Assembly (NCBI RefSeq): GCF_003732665.1
Contig: NZ_MOBP01000012.1
Location: 1 to 64,000, forward strand
Length of the DNA stretch: 64,000 nt
DNA from: Pseudomonas frederiksbergensis
GTDB taxonomy: Bacteria; Pseudomonadota; Gammaproteobacteria; Pseudomonadales; Pseudomonadaceae
Reading direction: 5' to 3'
In this document: positions 43,867 through 51,600 of the stretch, one piece after another
How positions within the stretch are numbered: the stretch's first letter is position 1
Layout: each line of letters starts with the position of its first letter
Notes under the pieces: generated by a model
Databases searched by the model: none
Told to the model about the DNA's origin: nothing
The model's input: only the letters and a program-made list of their open reading frames with translations
Position numbers and translations under genes: made by a program

Positions 43867-44883
43867 GCGCAATCCAAGGCCCAAGGCCAAGCCCTCGAAA
43901 TGGCGGCGGCTATAGGGCGCTTACAGAAGGCGGGCGATCAACTGGAAGGACTTTCCAGTGATGCCCAGGCGGCCCACGCCACCCCAGCTTGCGTGCAAGC
44001 GCAAGTGACGTTCATGCGCGAGCAACTCGACGAACTCAAAGCCGCCGTGTTGTTGCTCAGTGCCCCCCAGGGAATGGCGCTCACCAGCGGCAAACACCTG
44101 CAATTGGCGGCGCAAGACAACCTGATGATCAACGCCGGTGCCGACGCCGATATCAGCGTGGTCAAGAAGTTGTTCATGGGCGTAGGGCAGGGGTTGAGTC
44201 TGTTCGTACGCAAGCTGGGCATCAAGCTCATCGCCAACCAGGGGCCGGTCAAAGTCCAGGCGCAAAACGACACGCTGGAACTGATGGCTCGCCATGGCCT
44301 GGAGATCATCAGCACCGAAGATGAAATCCGCATCGTCGCGAAAAAGAAAATCATCCTGAATGCCGGTGGCAGCTACATCACGCTCGATCAGAGCGGCATC
44401 GAGTCAGGGACCCTGGGGGACTACAACATCAAGTCGGCGCACTTCGACTATCTGGGGCCAGCTAGCATGGGGGCTTCGCATCCAGAATATCCACAGAGTC
44501 TGTCCAAACAACCGTTGCGGTTCAGCGTGCCGCAAACCCCCAATGCCTCCAGTCAAGGCTGGACAGGCATGCCCTACACACTCTACGCCGACGGCGCAGT
44601 GCTCAAGCAGGGCGTGCTGGACAAGACCGGGCAAGTGTTAATCGATCACGAGGTGGTGACCCAGCAGTATCGAATGGAGATGGCCAACGGAGTCAGCTAC
44701 CAGATACCGGTGCCCAGCGATTATCGCAATGCCGAGCAAGCGACCCTGGCCAATGGTGGTTTGCACAACCATCTCTCGCAAACGGATACCGAGGTCAGCC
44801 AACCCACATCGCACACGGATCAACGTGCCCTGTACGCCGCAGTGATGAGTGTAATCAATGACCAGGAAGGGAAAATCTCATGA
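42172..44883 (+). CDS. vgrG: T6SS spike protein VgrG1 with C-terminal transthyretin-like domain
   Basis: A 903-residue VgrG. The gp27-like N-terminal half (about 1-370; EERLSQPFIYRVEFTCTERD), the gp5-like OB fold (about 385-480; DPYAHIDLEGRYRVNFLFDR and LIPGTEVAIAFEQGDPDRP) and the beta-helix with DUF2345 (about 500-760) are in order. The tail (about 770-880) contains GMPYTLYADGAVLKQGVL, which fits a transthyretin-like adaptor that binds a cargo effector. The PLD lipase gene overlaps the stop by four bases (ATGA), making it the likely cargo. I use the ATG at 42172 because it aligns with the start of vgrG2; a GTG at 42166 overlaps the tssH stop. Confidence 0.93.
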   Translation: MPNGLQTFFDHSRHTLNVRNVEARLDVLTFEGEERLSQPFIYRVEFTCTERDLPADALLGQDASFSLHAAPQTVPLTGLSTPEVKPLRTLHGVVTGFKRQSGSNDEACYQITLQPRLALLDRGQQFRLYQHQSVPEIVESILRSRHGFEGQDFLFRLQRNYPKREQVMQYGESDLSFIARLLAEVGIWYRFTSDERLSIDVVEFCDDQRHYQFDVELPYRPQSGLVSSGQDAVWQLQSSYKVVEQQVHIRAYQHRDASAHLSGAIDQSRGATTTYGEAYHYAEPYRVLGDAQAQDEDLQSESGYFFARLRHERYLNDQARLSGISSSAILTPGQVLNVSGGAPQAFTPGAVITCLSTRAARDSSFEATFQAMPYSETVCFRPALLPKPQIAGTVPARVTSPQANDPYAHIDLEGRYRVNFLFDRDTWKPGEESLWLRLARPYAGDTHGLHLPLIPGTEVAIAFEQGDPDRPYIAHALHDSQHVDHVTLRNYKRNVLRTPANNKLRMDDTRGQEHVKLSTEHSGKSQLNLGHLVDAERKKRGEGFELRTDGWGTVRGGKGLFISADAQSKAQGQALEMAAAIGRLQKAGDQLEGLSSDAQAAHATPACVQAQVTFMREQLDELKAAVLLLSAPQGMALTSGKHLQLAAQDNLMINAGADADISVVKKLFMGVGQGLSLFVRKLGIKLIANQGPVKVQAQNDTLELMARHGLEIISTEDEIRIVAKKKIILNAGGSYITLDQSGIESGTLGDYNIKSAHFDYLGPASMGASHPEYPQSLSKQPLRFSVPQTPNASSQGWTGMPYTLYADGAVLKQGVLDKTGQVLIDHEVVTQQYRMEMANGVSYQIPVPSDYRNAEQATLANGGLHNHLSQTDTEVSQPTSHTDQRALYAAVMSVINDQEGKIS

Positions 44884-46691
44884 CTCAACCCGACATCGTT
44901 GTACCCATCGCCTTGCAACACACCCAGCAGGCGACCTGTACGTCGCCCTGGTATGTGCAAAACAGTGAGTACCACCCTGTGGCGGCAACCTATCAACCGT
45001 TAATCAACGGTGAGGAAGCCTTCGAAGCCGTGCACCTGGCTATCGCTCAGGCCAAGAAATCCATCGATATCATCTGCTGGGGATTTCAGCCCTCAATGTA
45101 CTTTATCCGCGACGGCAGTGCCCCGAGCATTGGCGCGCTGCTTAAGACCAAGGCTCAAGAAGGCGTCAAGGTTCGCGTGTTGGGATGGGAAATGCCGCTC
45201 AACTCTGCAGGCTTCGCGGGCGAGGCGAACCTGCCCGGTAAAGGTACGGTTCGTATCAAGGATCGGGCGCTGCAGAGTTCTACCCAGGCGCAATACGACG
45301 CTGACCGCCAGTGGTTTTCCGACTGTGCGGTTGCGGACGGTAAGGCCGCTCATCGAGCAGCGGACAGGATTCCCCTGTTCGTCAGTCGCGGTTTCAGCTT
45401 GGATGAAAGGTCCAGGATTGCCGATGAGGTGAAACATGAAAGTCTCGACCCGAAAATCAGTGGAAAAATGCGGAGCACACTTAAGTGGACCGTTACGCAT
45501 CATCAAAAAAGTGTCCTTGTAGACTATGAATTGCCGGATAGCGCCGTTGGCTTTGTCATGGGCCACAACATGCTCGACGAGTACTGGGACACTGACCACC
45601 ACTCGGCGCTGAACCGCGTCGAAGGCAGCAAGCCTGCGCCCAACAGTGGCCCGCGTGGTCACACTCCACGGCAAGATATTTCCAGCCAAGTCAGCGGGCC
45701 GATTCTGGAACACCTACACCATAACTTCGCCTCCGCCTGGCTCAAGGAAACCGGCGAGGACTTACTCAATCTGCGCCAGGCCAAACAGGTTGGGCCACAA
45801 TTGCAATGCACTCCTGGCGCCACCCGGCAGTTGGCCCAACTTGTGCGCACCCAGGCGCAAGCGGGCAAGCGTGATATTGAGAAGCTCTACCTTAAGGCGG
45901 TCAACAACGCGACCCAGTTCATCTACATCGAGAACCAGTACTTTCGCTGGCCGCCGTTGGCCGAGGCCATCAAAAACGCGGCGGAAGTCCAGACCCGCAA
46001 AGGGCGTGATCCGGGCCTGCATGGCGCCTTGCACCTGTTCGTGATCACCAACGCGACTAATGACGGCATGGGTGCGGGCACTGTGAACACCCAGCGCATG
46101 CTCGAAAGCCTTGGCCGCGCCGAGACCATACCCGAGGTGACGAAGCTGCGGCTCATCAAACAGGCAAAAGAAGATGCCCCACCCCGGCCACGACCTGATC
46201 CGCGCGATCACGTAGGGCAGATGGAACTGGCTAAAAGGCAGGCCGAGCTCGATCAGCAAACCCAGGAAATCCAGGACAGTACGATTCGCCCGCAGGAGGT
46301 GCCTGGTTTGAAAGTCCACCTGTGCTCGCTGGTTGCCCCAGATTCGCCGGCCGGAAAGCCGTGGATGCCGGTGTACATCCACTCCAAGCTGATGATCGTC
46401 AATGACGTGTTCACCACCCACGGCTCGGCCAACATCAACACCCGCAGCATGCAGGTGGACAGTGAGCTGAACATTGCCCATGAATGGATGAGTGTGACTC
46501 AGGCCATGCGGCGCCGGTTATGGAATCTGCATACAGATAAGAGGGGGGCGCAGGATGATCCGGAGGCGGCGTTCAAGGCTTGGCAGAAAATCATCAAGGA
46601 CAACAAAGACTTCCAGTCAAACAAGTTGACGCCCGACGCTCCGCTCGTCGAATTCTATTACGGCGAAAAGACCTTGAAGGACCTCGACTGA
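44880..46691 (+). CDS. T6SS phospholipase D-family effector (Tle5-like)
   Basis: A 603-residue PLD-superfamily protein with two HKD motifs: HQKSVLVD at 208-215 followed by GHNMLDEYW, and HSKLMIVND at 501-509 followed by GSANINTRS. Tle5 effectors such as PldA use this architecture to hydrolyse membrane phospholipids, mainly phosphatidylethanolamine, in target cells. There is no signal peptide, as expected of a T6SS cargo. The ATG overlaps the vgrG1 stop and the stop overlaps the start of a lipoprotein gene, forming a spike-effector-immunity cassette. In the second motif the residue at the usual Asp position is Asn508, with Asp at 509. A charged linker at 425-465 (APPRPRPDPRDHVGQ) separates the two halves. 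Confidence 0.9.
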   Translation: MTQPDIVVPIALQHTQQATCTSPWYVQNSEYHPVAATYQPLINGEEAFEAVHLAIAQAKKSIDIICWGFQPSMYFIRDGSAPSIGALLKTKAQEGVKVRVLGWEMPLNSAGFAGEANLPGKGTVRIKDRALQSSTQAQYDADRQWFSDCAVADGKAAHRAADRIPLFVSRGFSLDERSRIADEVKHESLDPKISGKMRSTLKWTVTHHQKSVLVDYELPDSAVGFVMGHNMLDEYWDTDHHSALNRVEGSKPAPNSGPRGHTPRQDISSQVSGPILEHLHHNFASAWLKETGEDLLNLRQAKQVGPQLQCTPGATRQLAQLVRTQAQAGKRDIEKLYLKAVNNATQFIYIENQYFRWPPLAEAIKNAAEVQTRKGRDPGLHGALHLFVITNATNDGMGAGTVNTQRMLESLGRAETIPEVTKLRLIKQAKEDAPPRPRPDPRDHVGQMELAKRQAELDQQTQEIQDSTIRPQEVPGLKVHLCSLVAPDSPAGKPWMPVYIHSKLMIVNDVFTTHGSANINTRSMQVDSELNIAHEWMSVTQAMRRRLWNLHTDKRGAQDDPEAAFKAWQKIIKDNKDFQSNKLTPDAPLVEFYYGEKTLKDLD

Positions 46692-47974
46692 TGCGTCTGA
46701 CTCTCTTGCTCTCAAGCCTGCTGTTGACTGCTTGCGGCACTGGCAGTGCACTGACTTTTCCGACGAAGGACACGCCCTTGAACCCGCTTACCGAGATCAA
46801 AACCAATCTGGCGTTTACTTGTGTACACGAGCAGATCCCTGCGCCGTCCGCCGAGGCCGATGAGCTGTTCCTGTACGCGCGCTGGTTGCAGAAGAACAAC
46901 CAGCTCAAACAGGACAAGGCGGTCGACATGGAGATCGAACGCCTGTACCGCATCGCCGCCGAGAACGGTCATTACAAGGCCAATATCAACCTGCAAAACG
47001 GCACTATGCGCGGCCACTTCAAGCTCCGTGGTGCGGAGCACCTGCACCTAAGCCAGCAACTGATCGACGCGAATGTGGCGACCGGGTACTACTTTATCGG
47101 CCTGTTCCTGAAGAACGGCTCAGCCGGGTTGAAGCAGGACCCGGAAATGTCCCTGCGCTATTACCGCACGGCGGCTGATCAGGGCAGTGCCCAAGCCCAG
47201 TACGTTCTGGGGGACAAGCTCGCCCCCATCGACATTGCGCCGGATGTTGCCCAGCAGATGCGCCGCTGTGCAGCCGAACAGGGGCATGGCGATGCGGCTT
47301 CCGACTTAGCTGTCAATCTCAAAAATAAGGGGCAGTATCGGGAGGCGGTCGAGGCATTTCAGATGGGAGTGATGGCAGGTGATGAAGGCTCTGCTGGCTG
47401 GTTGGATGACGCCTTTCGCGGCCCACTTCCCTCCAATAGGTCCGATTACCTCGCCCAACAGGCAGACCTTGAGCGCGCTGAACGCTATAAAACCATCTGG
47501 AGGGTGCTCGCAAGATACTCATATGCTGACCCCAAAGTCCCCGAGATCAACGAAATTCTCCCGTTGCCACCGGCCAAGCTGCCCGCTTGGAACGGCAAAC
47601 TGCAATGGCTGGAAGCACGCCTGGCCAACATCCCGCCGCCAAAACCGAGCGAAGCGCTGATCCAGCGCTTGGCCAAGGCCAAGCTGCTTGAGCCCGCGAC
47701 CGGCAAACCCACGCCTGATTCCCCCGCGTTCATCAAGGTCAGCTACCCGGCACCCACTTGCTTCAGCGGCCAGGCCTGTCCGCAGACCGGCTACTGGCAG
47801 GCAATACGTGTAATTGGCTCGCCTGGCTTTGAATTGGCACGCGGTGACGTGCGCCGTTTCGAGAAGGATCAGCTCATGCCCACCCTGAACGTCCGGAGGC
47901 GTGACATCCGTTTCCTGCTGCCCGACAGAATCACCGTCGGTGAGGAAAACATCGAATGGCAACTGTTGGGGTAA
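46691..47974 (+). CDS. Sel1-repeat lipoprotein, candidate immunity protein to the PLD effector
   Basis: A 427-residue periplasmic lipoprotein. The signal MRLTLLLSSLLLTAC ends in a lipobox with C15. TPR-like Sel1 repeats are visible at PEMSLRYYRTAADQGSAQAQ and in the following repeat (QMRRCAAEQGHGDAASDLAV). Immunity proteins of Tle5 lipases are Sel1-type lipoproteins that bind the enzyme in the periplasm, so the role follows from family and position. The C-terminal 130 residues contain two cysteines (CFSGQAC) and no repeat. I start at 46691, where TGATG couples it to the effector stop; the frame from 46580 lies inside the effector gene. Confidence 0.88.
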   Translation: MRLTLLLSSLLLTACGTGSALTFPTKDTPLNPLTEIKTNLAFTCVHEQIPAPSAEADELFLYARWLQKNNQLKQDKAVDMEIERLYRIAAENGHYKANINLQNGTMRGHFKLRGAEHLHLSQQLIDANVATGYYFIGLFLKNGSAGLKQDPEMSLRYYRTAADQGSAQAQYVLGDKLAPIDIAPDVAQQMRRCAAEQGHGDAASDLAVNLKNKGQYREAVEAFQMGVMAGDEGSAGWLDDAFRGPLPSNRSDYLAQQADLERAERYKTIWRVLARYSYADPKVPEINEILPLPPAKLPAWNGKLQWLEARLANIPPPKPSEALIQRLAKAKLLEPATGKPTPDSPAFIKVSYPAPTCFSGQACPQTGYWQAIRVIGSPGFELARGDVRRFEKDQLMPTLNVRRRDIRFLLPDRITVGEENIEWQLLG

Positions 47975-47977
47975 GCC

Positions 47978-48235
47978 ATGAAAAACATCATTCGCATCGG
48001 CGACAAAACGAACCGCGACGGCACTGTTCTATCGGGTTCCACCGTCATGGTATTCAGGGGTATTGGCGTCGCTCGCCAGGGCGACCCGGTAGATTGCCTG
48101 ATCCATGGTCGGACAGAGATTGCCGAGGGGCACCCAACGTTTCACGACAGCGGTATTCCGGTGGCCTTTCACGGGCATCGCTGCGCCTGCGGTTGCACCT
48201 TGATTTCATCACTGCCCGAAGCGAGTGCGAGCTAG
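47978..48235 (+). CDS. T6SS PAAR-domain spike tip protein
   Basis: An 85-residue PAAR protein. The domain runs from IRIGDKTNRDGTVLSGS to the end, with GIGVARQGDPVDCLIHG in the middle and the metal-site residues supplied by H and C in CLIHG and FHGHRCACGC. PAAR proteins cap the VgrG trimer and may link an effector to it. It starts four bases after the lipoprotein stop and ends three bases before vgrG2, so it probably caps VgrG2. Confidence 0.92.
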   Translation: MKNIIRIGDKTNRDGTVLSGSTVMVFRGIGVARQGDPVDCLIHGRTEIAEGHPTFHDSGIPVAFHGHRCACGCTLISSLPEASAS

Positions 48236-48237
48236 CC

Positions 48238-49935
48238 ATGTTGCCTAATGGGTTGCATACCGTTTTCGACCACAGCCGGCACACCCTGAATGTGCGCAAC
48301 GTCGAAGCCCTGCTCGACGTTCTGACGTTTGAAGGCGAGGAACGCTTGAGTCAACCCTTCATCTATCGCGTGGAATTCACCTGCACCGAGCGTGACCTGC
48401 CCGCCGACGCCTTGCTGGGCCAGGACGCCAGTTTCAGCCTGCGCGCCGCGCCGCAAACTGTGCCCCTCACAGGGTTGAGCACGCCCGAGGTCAAGCCGCT
48501 GCGTACGCTGCACGGCGTCGTCACTGGCTTCAAGCGGCAGTCCGGTTCCAACGACGAAGCCTGCTATCAAATCACCTTGCAGCCGCGTCTGGCGTTACTC
48601 GATCGCGGCCAGCAGTTCCGCCTCTATCAGCATCAGTCGGTGCCGGAGATCGTCGAAAGCATCCTGCGCAGCCGCCATGGTTTTGAAGGCCAGGACTTTC
48701 TTTTTCGCCTGCAACGCGACTACCCCAAACGCGAGCAGGTGATGCAATACGGCGAAAGCGACCTGAGCTTTATTGCTCGTCTGCTGGCCGAGGTGGGTAT
48801 CTGGTATCGCTTCACCAGCGATGAGCGCCTGAGCATCGACGTCGTCGAATTTTGCGACGACCAGCGTCACTACCAGTTCGACGTCGAGCTGCCGTATCGC
48901 CCGCTATCCGGGCTGGTCAGCAGCGGGCAGGACGCGGTGTGGCAACTGCAATCCAGCCACAAAGTGGTCGAGCAACAGGTGCATATCCGCGCCTACCAGC
49001 ACCGCGACGCCAGCGCGCACCTGAGCGGTGCGATCGACCAGAGTCGGGGCGCGACCACCACTTACGGCGAGGCCTACCACTACGCCGAACCGTACCGCGT
49101 GCTCGGCGATGCCCAGGCCCAGGACGAAGACCTGCAAAGCGAAAGCGGCTATTTCTTTGCGCGCCTGGGGCACGAACGTTACCTCAACGATCAGGCTCGG
49201 CTGAGCGGCATCAGCAGCAGCGCGATCCTGGCACCGGGGCAGGTGCTCAACGTCTCCGGCGGCGCACCGCAGGCTTTCACGCCGGGTGCGGTAATCACTT
49301 GCCTGACCACCAGGGCCGCCCGGGATCGCAGTTTCGAAGCCACCTTTCAGGCCATGCCTTATTCAGAAACCGTGTGCTTTCGCCCGGCGCTGCTGCCCAA
49401 ACCGCAAATCGCCGGCACCGTACCGGCCCGCGTCACCAGCCCACAGGCCAACGACCCCTACGCGCATATCGATCTGGAAGGGCGCTACCGAGTGAACTTC
49501 CTGTTCGATCGCGACAGCTGGAAACCCGGTGAAGAAAGCCTCTGGCTGCGCTTGGCCCGTCCCTATGCGGGCGACACCCACGGCCTGCACTTGCCGCTGA
49601 TTCCCGGCACCGAAGTGGCCATCGCCTTCGAACAAGGCGACCCCGACCGACCCTACATCGCCCATGCCCTGCACGACAGCCAGCACGTCGACCACGTGAC
49701 CCTGCGCAACTACAAACGCAACGTGCTGCGTACGCCGGCCAACAACAAATTGCGCATGGACGACACGCGGGGGCAGGAGCACGTCAAGCTCAGTACTGAG
49801 CACAGTGGCAAGAGCCAGTTGAATCTGGGGCATTTGGTGGATGCCGAGCGTAAGAAGCGGGGGGAGGGATTTGAGCTGCGCACGGATGGTTGGGGGGCGA
49901 TTCGTGGTGGGAAAGGGTTGTTTATCAGTGCTGAT
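48238..49935 (+). repeat. vgrG direct repeat, copy 2 (about 1.7 kb)
   Basis: Near-identical partner of 42172-43866. The two copies are about 6 kb apart in direct orientation, so recombination between them could delete or exchange the PLD-Sel1-PAAR segment or swap VgrG tails. Confidence 0.9.
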
Positions 49936-51084
49936 GAACAGGGTCAGGCTCGGGGTGAACAACTCGATATGGAGGCCGCTATTGAGCAACTCGAAAGTGC
50001 GTTGTCGCTGGGGCGCTCCCTGGCTCAGGCTGCCCGTAACGCTGAAGTGAAGCCTAGCGATACTGGAAGCCAACTAGCTTTGGTTGAGGCACTCAAGGGG
50101 TTGGCACAACCGGGTGTTCTGCTACATGCGCCGGCGGGTATTGGTGTACTCAGCCCTAAAGCCGTATGCCTGTCTTCCGGAGGGGAGAGTGTGGGTATTA
50201 TGGCCGCGCACAACACTGACATCAGCGCCGGGCACGACATCACTGCTGCCGCCGAGGGTGGCGTCAGCGTGTTCGCACAACGTGCCGACCTGCAACTCAA
50301 GGCGTCTCAAGGCAAGGTCGAATTACACGCCCAGGGCGCCAATCTCCACGCTCTGGCAAAGACCGATATCAAGATCGAAAGCGTCGAAGGGCGTGTGGAA
50401 ATCAGCGCCCCCGAAGAACTGGTGCTCAACTGCGGTGGTGCGTACATCCGCCTGAAGGGCGGCGAAATCGAGATAGGCGCCCCCGGCAATATCTACCTTA
50501 AAGCTTCGCATGTGCAAAAACTCGCGGCTACAAGTCTGGATACCCCGGCGTCACCGCTGCCGGCGGGTTACTCCGCAGGTTATACCTTGAAGGATGAAGC
50601 TCAGGCGCCGATGCCATTCACCCGTTACCAGATCACCACCCAACAAGGGGAGGTGTTTAATGGGGTGACCAACAAGGATGGTCAGACCATGAGTGTTCAT
50701 ACCTTGGTGCCCGGAGAGTTAAAGGTTGAACTTCCGGAACAATTACCAGAGTCAGGTCCAGGACATTGGGTGACAATTGATCACGATTATCATGGATTGA
50801 AAAACACCGCTCTTATGGTAATCAATCGACTCGTGTCTATGGGCGATGAGGGGCGGCTTTTCGGGTCGGAAGGCAAAGACTACATGAACACTAAACGCGA
50901 CAAAATTCAGGTATGGAAACCTCTGCCTGAGGATGCCTACGAAGTTCTTGTAACGCAATCTGCCATTCGCCGGTATGGAGAAGAACGACGCATAACTCAA
51001 ACATTCCTGGAGGGGGATGATACTTGGTTTAAAGGTGGGAAGTCTTGGTATTGGCAACCGGGGATGGCTGATGACGTATATTAA
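48238..51084 (+). CDS. vgrG: T6SS spike protein VgrG2 with C-terminal extension of unknown function
   Basis: A 948-residue VgrG. Residues 1-566 match VgrG1 almost exactly. The rest of the beta-helix differs (for example VFAQRADLQLKASQGKVELH). Residues about 775-840 form a transthyretin-like domain (MPFTRYQITTQQGEVFNGVT). After a junction near PESGPGHWV come about 105 residues I do not recognise, with segments such as MNTKRDKIQVWKPLPEDAYE and KSWYWQPGM. Codon use turns AT-rich from about 50750. This tail may be a toxin domain, with the membrane protein encoded next as its immunity partner. The frame opens at 47956 but the VgrG N-terminus MLPNGLHTVFDHS sets the start. Confidence 0.9.
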   Translation: MLPNGLHTVFDHSRHTLNVRNVEALLDVLTFEGEERLSQPFIYRVEFTCTERDLPADALLGQDASFSLRAAPQTVPLTGLSTPEVKPLRTLHGVVTGFKRQSGSNDEACYQITLQPRLALLDRGQQFRLYQHQSVPEIVESILRSRHGFEGQDFLFRLQRDYPKREQVMQYGESDLSFIARLLAEVGIWYRFTSDERLSIDVVEFCDDQRHYQFDVELPYRPLSGLVSSGQDAVWQLQSSHKVVEQQVHIRAYQHRDASAHLSGAIDQSRGATTTYGEAYHYAEPYRVLGDAQAQDEDLQSESGYFFARLGHERYLNDQARLSGISSSAILAPGQVLNVSGGAPQAFTPGAVITCLTTRAARDRSFEATFQAMPYSETVCFRPALLPKPQIAGTVPARVTSPQANDPYAHIDLEGRYRVNFLFDRDSWKPGEESLWLRLARPYAGDTHGLHLPLIPGTEVAIAFEQGDPDRPYIAHALHDSQHVDHVTLRNYKRNVLRTPANNKLRMDDTRGQEHVKLSTEHSGKSQLNLGHLVDAERKKRGEGFELRTDGWGAIRGGKGLFISADEQGQARGEQLDMEAAIEQLESALSLGRSLAQAARNAEVKPSDTGSQLALVEALKGLAQPGVLLHAPAGIGVLSPKAVCLSSGGESVGIMAAHNTDISAGHDITAAAEGGVSVFAQRADLQLKASQGKVELHAQGANLHALAKTDIKIESVEGRVEISAPEELVLNCGGAYIRLKGGEIEIGAPGNIYLKASHVQKLAATSLDTPASPLPAGYSAGYTLKDEAQAPMPFTRYQITTQQGEVFNGVTNKDGQTMSVHTLVPGELKVELPEQLPESGPGHWVTIDHDYHGLKNTALMVINRLVSMGDEGRLFGSEGKDYMNTKRDKIQVWKPLPEDAYEVLVTQSAIRRYGEERRITQTFLEGDDTWFKGGKSWYWQPGMADDVY

Positions 51085-51101
51085 AAAAGGGGGGTTGGCA
51101 A

Positions 51102-51524
51102 ATGAAGACAGGATGGATCTTCTTGTTCTGGGGGACTATGGATTTATTTTATATTGCCCGATTCTGTTACCTCGGTTTTTCTAATGGGAGGATTCCATTT
51201 TACAGTGACATTCAATCTCTCGTACCGCTAAGTGTGGAACATGGCTTGGTTGCGGTGTTGTTTTTGTTGTTTGGGTTGATTTTAAATATTTCAATGTTTT
51301 TTTCAGTGTATCTGTTTTTTCGAGGGTCGAGCCAAGCCCCATGTTTAGCCTATGCTCAAATTCCGCTCAGATTAATACTTGTCGTGCCGTCGTTGTCTTT
51401 TGTTTTGTGGTTCTCGAAAAGCGTAGGTGTTACGTCGGCTGTCTTGATGATTACGTTGTTGTTGCTTTCTGAAATGTTAAAGTTTTTGTCAATATTCTTT
51501 AGGGGTAGGCTGCGTTTCTCTTAG
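51102..51524 (+). CDS. Small four-helix membrane protein, candidate immunity protein
   Basis: A 140-residue protein with four hydrophobic segments at about 4-26, 48-75, 87-105 and 108-130. No family is recognised. The gene is much more AT-rich than the surrounding secretion genes, which is common for recently acquired immunity genes. It begins 17 bases after the vgrG2 stop (GGGGG before the ATG) and is followed by a 76-base gap. An inner-membrane protein right after a spike with an unusual C-terminus fits immunity against a membrane-active or periplasmic toxin. That role is inference from position. Confidence 0.7.
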   Translation: MKTGWIFLFWGTMDLFYIARFCYLGFSNGRIPFYSDIQSLVPLSVEHGLVAVLFLLFGLILNISMFFSVYLFFRGSSQAPCLAYAQIPLRLILVVPSLSFVLWFSKSVGVTSAVLMITLLLLSEMLKFLSIFFRGRLRFS

Positions 51525-51600
51525 TTGTGGTTGCTGTCATTTTAATAGTAATTCAGTGGCTGAATGGTTGTTCAACACATATAAATTTTCAAGGACTGAC

